Source: an uncultured beta proteobacterium (GTDB taxonomy: Bacteria; Pseudomonadota; Gammaproteobacteria; Burkholderiales; Burkholderiaceae_C). Taken from it: a stretch of DNA of 11,653 nucleotides. Where the stretch lies: assembly GCA_903885415.1 (NCBI GenBank), contig CAISIP010000123.1:1-11653 (forward strand), read 5' to 3'. Positions 7,235 to 11,653 of this stretch are shown in pieces. The translations under genes and the position numbers were made by a program. The notes below the pieces were generated by a model. The model searched no databases, was not told the origin of the DNA, and worked only from the letters and a program-made list of their open reading frames with translations. Numbering within the stretch: position 1 is the first letter of the stretch; each line of letters starts with the position of its first letter.

Positions 7235-8314
7235 TCAAAGCCTGCTCGCCATCGACTTGCCGCGCTCAGGGCTGGGCCACAGCCCACGCGGGCGCAGCAG
7301 CATCACGACGATCATCGCCAACGCGATCAGCAATTGGCGCAGGATCGACGCGTCGAGCCGTCCGCCGCTGAAGTCCTGCAGTGGGCTGGCGACATAGCGC
7401 AGCACTTCGGGCAACGCCGCCAGCAGCAGCGCGCCCAGCACCACGCCCGGCAGATGGCCCAAGCCGCCGAGAACGACCATGGCGACGATCATCACCGACT
7501 CCATCAGCGTGAAGGACTCGGGCGACACAAAGCGCTGGAACGATGCGAACAGCGCACCGCTGACGCCGCCAAAAGACGCTCCCATGCCAAAAGCCAGCAG
7601 TTTGAGGTTGCGCGTATGGATGCCCATCGCCTTGGCGGCAATCTCGTCTTCGCGAATCGCCATCCAGGCACGGCCCACGCGCGAGTCGGCCAACCGGTGG
7701 CTCATCAAAATACTCAGCAGCACCAGCGACAAAAACAGGTAGTAGTACATCGAGACCGAACTTAGTTCAAAGCCGCCAATGGCGAAAGGTTTTCCCATGC
7801 TGACGCCGAAAAAGCTGAAGGGGTCAATCCCGCTCAGCCCCTTGGGGCCATTGGTGATGTTGACCGGATGGTCGAGGTTGTTCAGGAATACCCGGATGAT
7901 CTCGCCAAAGCCCAGCGTCACGATGGCCAGGTAGTCGCCGCGCAGTTTGAGGGTCGGCGCACCCAGCAAGACGCCAAACAGCCCGGCCACTGCGGCCGCC
8001 AGCGGAAGTATCAGCCACAGCGGCGTGTGCAGGCCGTTGGGAAATATCGCGGCGATCGCGGGGAAGGTCTGCGTGAGGTGCGGCGACGCCATCAGGGCAT
8101 AGAGATAGGCGCCGACGGCGAAGAAGGCGACATAGCCGAGATCCAGCAGGCCGGCGTAGCCTACGACGATGTTCAGACCGATGGCCAGCAGCACATAGAG
8201 CAAGGCGGTATCGGCAATGCGCACCCAGGCGTTGCCGAAAACCTGCAAGCCCATCGGCAGCAGGATCAGTCCCAGGCCAGCGGCGACGCAGAGAAAAACC
8301 TTGTGGTGTTTCAT
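7235..8314 (-). CDS. livM: branched-chain amino acid-type ABC transporter permease LivM
   Basis: Inner-membrane permease subunit that pairs with LivH to form the transport channel. 359 residues with about nine to ten hydrophobic segments. Family marks: ALLYVLLAIGLNIVVGYAG (37-55), GAPTLKLRGDYLAIVTLGFG (118-137), the EAA-like cytoplasmic coupling loop GRAWMAIREDEIAAKAMGI (214-232), and MVVLGGLGHLPG (279-290). The C-terminus RPRGLWPSPERG is typical. A TTG three codons upstream (8323) is possible. ATG 8314 is preferred because GAGGAG lies 9 nt before it, and this Shine-Dalgarno overlaps the livH stop (TGAGGAG), linking the two genes. The long hydrophilic ORFs on the opposite strand here are shadows. 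Confidence 0.95.
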   Translation of the reverse strand: MKHHKVFLCVAAGLGLILLPMGLQVFGNAWVRIADTALLYVLLAIGLNIVVGYAGLLDLGYVAFFAVGAYLYALMASPHLTQTFPAIAAIFPNGLHTPLWLILPLAAAVAGLFGVLLGAPTLKLRGDYLAIVTLGFGEIIRVFLNNLDHPVNITNGPKGLSGIDPFSFFGVSMGKPFAIGGFELSSVSMYYYLFLSLVLLSILMSHRLADSRVGRAWMAIREDEIAAKAMGIHTRNLKLLAFGMGASFGGVSGALFASFQRFVSPESFTLMESVMIVAMVVLGGLGHLPGVVLGALLLAALPEVLRYVASPLQDFSGGRLDASILRQLLIALAMIVVMLLRPRGLWPSPERGKSMASRL

Positions 8315-8327
8315 CGCTTGCAACTCC

Positions 8328-9257
8328 TCAGGCCCGGTCGGCCACGCGTTCGCCCAGCAGGCCCGACGGTCGCAGCGTCAGGATCACGATCAGAACGATG
8401 AAGGCAAAAATCTCCGAATAGTGGCTGCCGAGTACGCCGCCAGTAAGGGCGCCGATATAGCCAGAGCCCAGCGCCTCGATCAGGCCCAGCAGGATGCCTC
8501 CGACGACGGCCCCGGAGAGGTTGCCGATACCGCCAAAGACCGCAGCGGTGAATGCCTTTAGCCCTGGCAGGAAACCCATCGCGTGCTGCACTGTCCCGTA
8601 TTTCATCGCCAGCATGATTCCGGCAATGGCGGCCAGCACGGCGCCAATGACAAAGGTCGCCGATATCACCACGTCGGGCTTCACACCCATCAGCGCCGCG
8701 ACGCGCGGATTCTCGGCGGTCGCGCGCATCGCACGCCCGAGCGAGGTGTAGTTGACCAGCCAGACCAGCAGCACCAGCAAGATCGCGGTCAGCGAAAGGA
8801 TCAGCAGATCCGTCGGCGAGATCACGGCGCCGGCGATTTCATAGGGTGTCACCGGCAGCAGGTTGGGAAAGGGCTTGGGGTTAGGCTTCCATACGATCAT
8901 CGCCAAGGTCTGCAACAGCAGCGACATGCCGATGGCGGTGATCAGCGGCGCGAGTCGCGGCGAATTGCGCAAAGGCCGGTAGGCGATTTTCTCGATGGCG
9001 AAATTCAGCGCCGCGGAGACGGTGCACGCGACCAACGTCGCCGCTACCAGCACCAGCCAGGGGGCGAGTTCGGGAAAAGTGTCGCTCAGCCCGCCGGCGA
9101 CGGTCCAGGCAGTCAGCGCGCCGACCATCAGCACCTCGCCGTGGGCAAAGTTGATCAGCTGGATGATCCCGTAGACCATGGTGTAACCGAGCGCCACCAG
9201 CGCATAGACGCTGCCAAGCACCAGACCATTGATGAGCTGCTGGAGAAAAATGTCCAC
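8328..9257 (-). CDS. livH: branched-chain amino acid-type ABC transporter permease LivH
   Basis: Inner-membrane permease partner of LivM and first gene of the liv operon. 309 residues, about eight membrane segments. The start VDIFLQQLINGLVLGSVYAL and the following GYTMVYGIIQLINFAHGE (24-41) are hallmark LivH. The EAA-like loop GRAMRATAENPRVAALMGV is at 174-192 and the end VILTLRPSGLLGE is typical. The frame is open upstream to 9449, but that extension is Arg/Pro/Gly-rich and unlike LivH. I therefore use the GTG at 9257-9255, which has an AAGGGGGG run about 9 nt before it. The livM start follows 13 nt after the stop. No binding-protein gene precedes it; the neighbour upstream is rarA, in the same orientation but 207 nt away. 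Confidence 0.95.
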   Translation of the reverse strand: MDIFLQQLINGLVLGSVYALVALGYTMVYGIIQLINFAHGEVLMVGALTAWTVAGGLSDTFPELAPWLVLVAATLVACTVSAALNFAIEKIAYRPLRNSPRLAPLITAIGMSLLLQTLAMIVWKPNPKPFPNLLPVTPYEIAGAVISPTDLLILSLTAILLVLLVWLVNYTSLGRAMRATAENPRVAALMGVKPDVVISATFVIGAVLAAIAGIMLAMKYGTVQHAMGFLPGLKAFTAAVFGGIGNLSGAVVGGILLGLIEALGSGYIGALTGGVLGSHYSEIFAFIVLIVILTLRPSGLLGERVADRA

Positions 9258-9316
9258 GCGCCAAGCCCCCCTTGTTGCATCTAATTCCGCATCGGACGAC
9301 GCCGTCGCACCCGATA

Positions 9317-9339
9317 CGGGCCCTCGCGGGTCTGGCCCG
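9317..9339. repeat. inverted repeat in the livH leader
   Basis: CGGGCC and GGCCCG form a perfect 6-bp stem around an 11-nt loop, 60-80 nt upstream of the livH GTG. It could be a leader hairpin, part of a rarA terminator, or chance in GC-rich DNA. No T-run follows on either strand. Confidence 0.35.
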
Positions 9340-9360
9340 GGGGACCTTGTATTGCCTTGG

Positions 9361-9366
9361 ATTCTA
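9361..9366 (-). promoter_or_regulatory. candidate -10 element for the livHMGF operon
   Basis: Minus-strand TAGAAT, one mismatch from TATAAT, about 104 nt upstream of the livH start. The hexamer at 17-nt spacing (TGGCGC) is a poor -35, so an activator might be needed if this is the promoter. Inference only. Confidence 0.25.
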
Positions 9367-9464
9367 CTGAGCGGCCATCGCCCGCGCCACGCCCTGCGCG
9401 AGTGTTTACCCTTGACGCCGCCAAGCGAGTGCGGCCTGCGGTCCCCCACGCCTGCGAAAATGGC

Positions 9465-10757
9465 TCAGCCGGCGGCCTTGTTGCGACTCCGGAGTTCGCG
9501 CAGCTTCTCGGCGATGCGGATCTCCAGCCCGCGCTCGACCGGACGGTACCAGTCGGGCGCCGCCATGCCCTCGGGCAGGTAGTTCTCGCCGGCGGCGAAA
9601 GCGTCTGGCTCGTCGTGCGCGTAACGGTAACCGCGTCCGTGATCCAGGTCCTTCATCAACTGCGTCGGCGCATTGCGCAGGTGGATCGGAATCGGTCGCG
9701 TGCCTTCGCGCCGCACCAGCGCGCGGGCCTCGTTGAAGGCCTTGTAGACCGCGTTCGATTTGGGGGCCATCGCCAGGTAGACCAGGCACTGCGCCAGCGC
9801 GAGCTCCCCCTCGGGGCTTCCCAGGCGCTCAAATACCTCGGCCGCATCCAGCGACAGCCGCAGCGCGCGCGGGTCGGCCAGACCAATGTCCTCGCTGGCA
9901 ATTCGCAGCATCCGGCGCGCCAGGTAACGCGGGTCGGCGCCGCCGTCGAGCATGCGAACAAACCAGTACAGCGCGGCGTCGGGGTCGGACCCGCGCACCG
10001 ACTTGTGCAGCGCGCTGATCGAGTCGTAAAACTGGTCGCCGGCCTTGTCATAGCGTCGCATTCGCTCGCCGAGCACCTGCAACAACCAGCCATCACTGAT
10101 CAGCGCCAGGCGCTGCGCTGCTGCTGCCACCGCGAGCGTCTCCAGGGTGTTGAGCAGTCGGCGCGCGTCGCCATCCGCGTAAGCGATCAGGCGGTTTTGC
10201 GCCGCCGGTTCCAGGTTCGGCACACCGACCGCATGGGCCCGGGCGACGATGGCGGCCAGATCGGTGTCCGACAGCGGCTGCAGCACATAGACCGCCGCGC
10301 GCGACAGCAGGGCCGAATTAACCTCGAACGAGGGGTTCTCGGTCGTCGCGCCGATGAAGGTAAAAAGGCCGCTTTCGACATGCGGCAAGAAGGCGTCCTG
10401 CTGCGCCTTGTTGAAGCGGTGCACCTCGTCGACAAATACGATGGTCTGGCGGCCCTGGCCTGCCAGCACCGACGCCTGTTCGACCGCCTCGCGAATCTCC
10501 TTGACGCCGCCGAGTACCGCGCTGATGGTGACGAAGCTCGCGTCGAAGGCGCCCGCCATCAGACGCGCCAGCGTGGTCTTGCCGGTACCCGGAGGACCCC
10601 ACAGGATGCAGCTGTGCGGCCGGCGCGACTCGAATGCGACGCGCAGCGCCTGGCCCGGGCCCACCAGGTGCTGCTGGCCCACCACCTCGCCCAGGCTCGA
10701 GGGACGCAGCCTTTCGGCCAGCGGAACATGCAGCGGCGGCGGCGCGCTCGAACGCAT
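9465..10757 (-). CDS. rarA: replication-associated recombination protein RarA (MgsA), AAA+ ATPase
   Basis: AAA+ ATPase of the RarA/MgsA/WRNIP1 family, acting as a tetramer at stalled or gapped replication forks and interacting with SSB in E. coli. 430 residues, close to the family's usual 430-450. Motifs: PLAERLRPSSLGEVVGQQH (12-30, N-terminal AAA+ box), Walker A GPPGTGKTT (54-62), Walker B VFVDEVHRFNKAQQDAFLPH (107-126), sensor-1 GATTENPSFEVN (136-147), Arg finger in LLSR (150-153) and sensor-2 GDARRLLN (196-203). The C-terminal oligomerisation region includes HKSVRGSDPDAALYW (251-265) and RRMLRIASEDIGLADP (281-296). DNA-polymerase III tau/gamma and RuvB lack this C-terminus. ATG 10757 shares its A with the lolA stop (TGATG); a GTG immediately before it at 10760 would add one residue. 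The overlap suggests coupling to lolA. Confidence 0.96.
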   Translation of the reverse strand: MRSSAPPPLHVPLAERLRPSSLGEVVGQQHLVGPGQALRVAFESRRPHSCILWGPPGTGKTTLARLMAGAFDASFVTISAVLGGVKEIREAVEQASVLAGQGRQTIVFVDEVHRFNKAQQDAFLPHVESGLFTFIGATTENPSFEVNSALLSRAAVYVLQPLSDTDLAAIVARAHAVGVPNLEPAAQNRLIAYADGDARRLLNTLETLAVAAAAQRLALISDGWLLQVLGERMRRYDKAGDQFYDSISALHKSVRGSDPDAALYWFVRMLDGGADPRYLARRMLRIASEDIGLADPRALRLSLDAAEVFERLGSPEGELALAQCLVYLAMAPKSNAVYKAFNEARALVRREGTRPIPIHLRNAPTQLMKDLDHGRGYRYAHDEPDAFAAGENYLPEGMAAPDWYRPVERGLEIRIAEKLRELRSRNKAAG

Positions 10758-11413
10758 CACTGGCGCAGCAGGTCCGCGCCCGGCGGCGGCTTGAATACAA
10801 AGGTCGAAGCCGCGAGCGCCGGGTTGACCTCGACCTGACCAAAGCGCAGCACCGAGCGCTGGCCAAAGCTGTCGATGATTTCGAGCACCGACAAGGCCGC
10901 AACCGGCCCACCGATGCTAAAGCCCAGACGGACACTTTGCAGTTGCCCCTCCTTGGCCTTGGGCGTCGCAAGCACCCAGTCCATGCCCTCCTGCGCGGGG
11001 GCGGCCTGCAGGCTGAATTCGGCCTGCAGCGCACGCAGGTCGGGCGCCGCAGCGATCAGCGCTGCCGGCGTGGCGCCGAGCGTCTGCGCCTGCTTGCGTG
11101 CCGTCACTTGGTTGAGGTCGGCGTCATACAGCCACAGCGTCTGGCCGTCGGCGACGATGGTCTGTTCAAAGGGCTTGCGGTAGCTGAAGCGAAAACGGTT
11201 GGGTCGCGAGAACTCGAAACTACCGCTGGAGCTTTTTGTGCGCGCCGCCTGCCCGTCGCGCGCTGGCATCGTCACCACCTGGGTGAATTCGGCGCGTCCG
11301 CTCGAAACGGTCTTGAGGAAGGCCTCCAGGCTTTCCAGGCCGCCGGCACTTGCCGATCCTGCGGCAAGTGCGCAGGCCAGCGCTACGGCCAGGCCATGCA
11401 CCACGGCGTTCAC
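10757..11413 (-). CDS. lolA: outer-membrane lipoprotein carrier protein LolA
   Basis: Periplasmic chaperone that takes lipoproteins released by LolCDE and hands them to LolB at the outer membrane. 218 residues. A signal peptide is visible at 1-23 (hydrophobic GLAVALACALAAG, cleavage likely ASA|GGLES). Mature-protein signs are the FLKTVSSGRAEFTQVV start, SGSFEFSRPNRFRFSYRKPFEQTIVADGQTLWLYD in two successive strands (63-97), the loop LNQVT, and the end NPALAASTFVFKPPPGADLL, which matches the LolA closing motif. The GTG start at 11413 overlaps the ftsK stop by 4 nt (GTGA); no other start is seen in frame. The n-region has no Lys or Arg, only His6, which is unusual for a signal peptide. The ftsK-lolA-rarA order is widely conserved in proteobacteria, which supports the call. 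Confidence 0.95.
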   Translation of the reverse strand: MNAVVHGLAVALACALAAGSASAGGLESLEAFLKTVSSGRAEFTQVVTMPARDGQAARTKSSSGSFEFSRPNRFRFSYRKPFEQTIVADGQTLWLYDADLNQVTARKQAQTLGATPAALIAAAPDLRALQAEFSLQAAPAQEGMDWVLATPKAKEGQLQSVRLGFSIGGPVAALSVLEIIDSFGQRSVLRFGQVEVNPALAASTFVFKPPPGADLLRQ

Positions 11414-11653
11414 TCGGCCCTGGCCGGAACCAGTATGTCGCGCTGGCCGCTGCCGCTCATCGCACTCACCAGGCCAGCCTTTTCCATGTCCTCGACGAGC
11501 CGGGCAGCGCGGTTGTAACCGATCTTGAGGTGGCGTTGCACCAGCGAGATGCTGGCCCGGCGGTTCTTCAGTACCACCTCGACCGCCTGGTCGTACATCG
11601 GGTCTTTTTCGCCAGCACCGTCCTCGCCCGTCACCTCGCCGTCGCCGTCGACG
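11410..11653 (-). CDS. ftsK: DNA translocase FtsK, C-terminal gamma domain only (5' part beyond window)
   Basis: FtsK is the septum-anchored translocase that pumps chromosome ends apart and activates XerCD at dif. About 80 C-terminal residues are visible. After an acidic Gly/Asp/Glu-rich linker they form the winged-helix gamma domain: YDQAVEVVLKNRRASISLV, then QRHLKIGYNRAARLVEDM, then EKAGLVSAMSGSGQRDILVP. The RRASISxVQR and IGYNRAAR motifs are the KOPS DNA-reading helices of FtsK gamma. The motor and membrane domains lie beyond the right edge, and the frame stays open to that edge. The stop overlaps the lolA start. A paralogue with the same domain is possible, but the lolA neighbour favours the main FtsK. 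Confidence 0.93.
   Translation of the reverse strand, partial: VDGDGEVTGEDGAGEKDPMYDQAVEVVLKNRRASISLVQRHLKIGYNRAARLVEDMEKAGLVSAMSGSGQRDILVPARAE

Larger units (their letters stand above)
9258..9464. other. 207-nt intergenic region between rarA and livH; probable livH promoter/leader
   Basis: The only sizeable non-coding gap in the window. No convincing ORF is seen. It holds an inverted repeat (9317-9339), a possible minus-strand -10 TAGAAT (9366-9361), and a 7-bp direct repeat GCCTGCG at 9434-9440 and 9450-9456, 16 bp apart. No clear rarA terminator with a U-tract is visible, so read-through from ftsK-lolA-rarA into livH cannot be excluded. Confidence 0.5.

Noticed and set aside
6418..7371. 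317-codon plus-strand open reading frame opposite livG
   Set aside because: It covers all of livG on the other strand, carries no known motif, and its composition matches a codon-position shadow.
8583..9284. 233-codon plus-strand Gln/Arg/His-rich frame opposite livH
   Set aside because: Strongly hydrophilic mirror of a membrane protein gene; no ribosome-binding site or domain seen.
9413..9418. Plus-strand TTGACG as a -35 element
   Set aside because: No -10-like sequence follows at suitable spacing and no plus-strand gene starts downstream.
9258..9449. N-terminal 64-residue extension of livH
   Set aside because: Arg/Pro/Gly-rich sequence unlike any LivH; the GTG at 9257 with a purine run upstream gives the standard LivH start.
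9357..10838. 493-codon plus-strand open reading frame opposite rarA
   Set aside because: It is fully antisense to a clear rarA, has Arg/Gln/His-rich low-complexity sequence with no recognisable domain, and is the expected shadow of a GC-rich gene.
1..11653. Mobile element, CRISPR array, tRNA/rRNA, toxin-antitoxin or defence system
   Set aside because: No tandem direct-repeat arrays, terminal inverted repeats, transposase or integrase motifs, tRNA-like cloverleafs or defence-domain proteins are visible; all the space is filled by housekeeping genes.

Overview
The window is about 11.7 kb of GC-rich, tightly packed bacterial chromosome. Every protein resembles its betaproteobacterial counterpart, and the GlnRS, UppP and Liv proteins look most like Burkholderiales (Comamonadaceae-type) versions. 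That placement comes from recalled family sequences, not a search. I see no rRNA, tRNA, CRISPR array, IS element, phage gene or compositional island. This is ordinary core-genome territory, and I do not find an undescribed system in it.

Layout: (1) 1-2057, plus strand: the C-terminal half of mutS (cut by the left edge), then an alpha/beta hydrolase. (2) 2065-2898, minus strand: uppP, undecaprenyl-diphosphatase, convergent with the hydrolase across only 7 nt. (3) 3044-5690, plus strand: glnS (glutaminyl-tRNA synthetase) and nudC (NAD-capped RNA/NADH pyrophosphatase), 19 nt apart. glnS is divergent from uppP across 145 nt. (4) 5736-9257, minus strand: livH-livM-livG-livF, the two permeases and two ATPases of a branched-chain amino-acid-type ABC importer, with gaps of 1 to 13 nt. 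No substrate-binding protein gene is present. (5) 9465-11653, minus strand: the end of ftsK, then lolA and rarA, joined by overlapping stop/start codons.

The genes are housekeeping functions: mismatch repair (mutS), replication-fork maintenance (rarA), chromosome segregation at division (ftsK), cell-wall lipid carrier recycling (uppP), lipoprotein export to the outer membrane (lolA), translation (glnS), RNA/NAD quality control (nudC) and amino-acid uptake (liv). LolA shows a Gram-negative envelope. The points most worth a second look are a possible leaderless glnS transcript, the liv operon lacking a binding-protein gene, translational coupling in ftsK-lolA-rarA, and several non-ATG starts (uppP, livH and lolA all use GTG). 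Only one intergenic region exceeds 200 nt (9258-9464), and it probably holds the livH promoter and leader.
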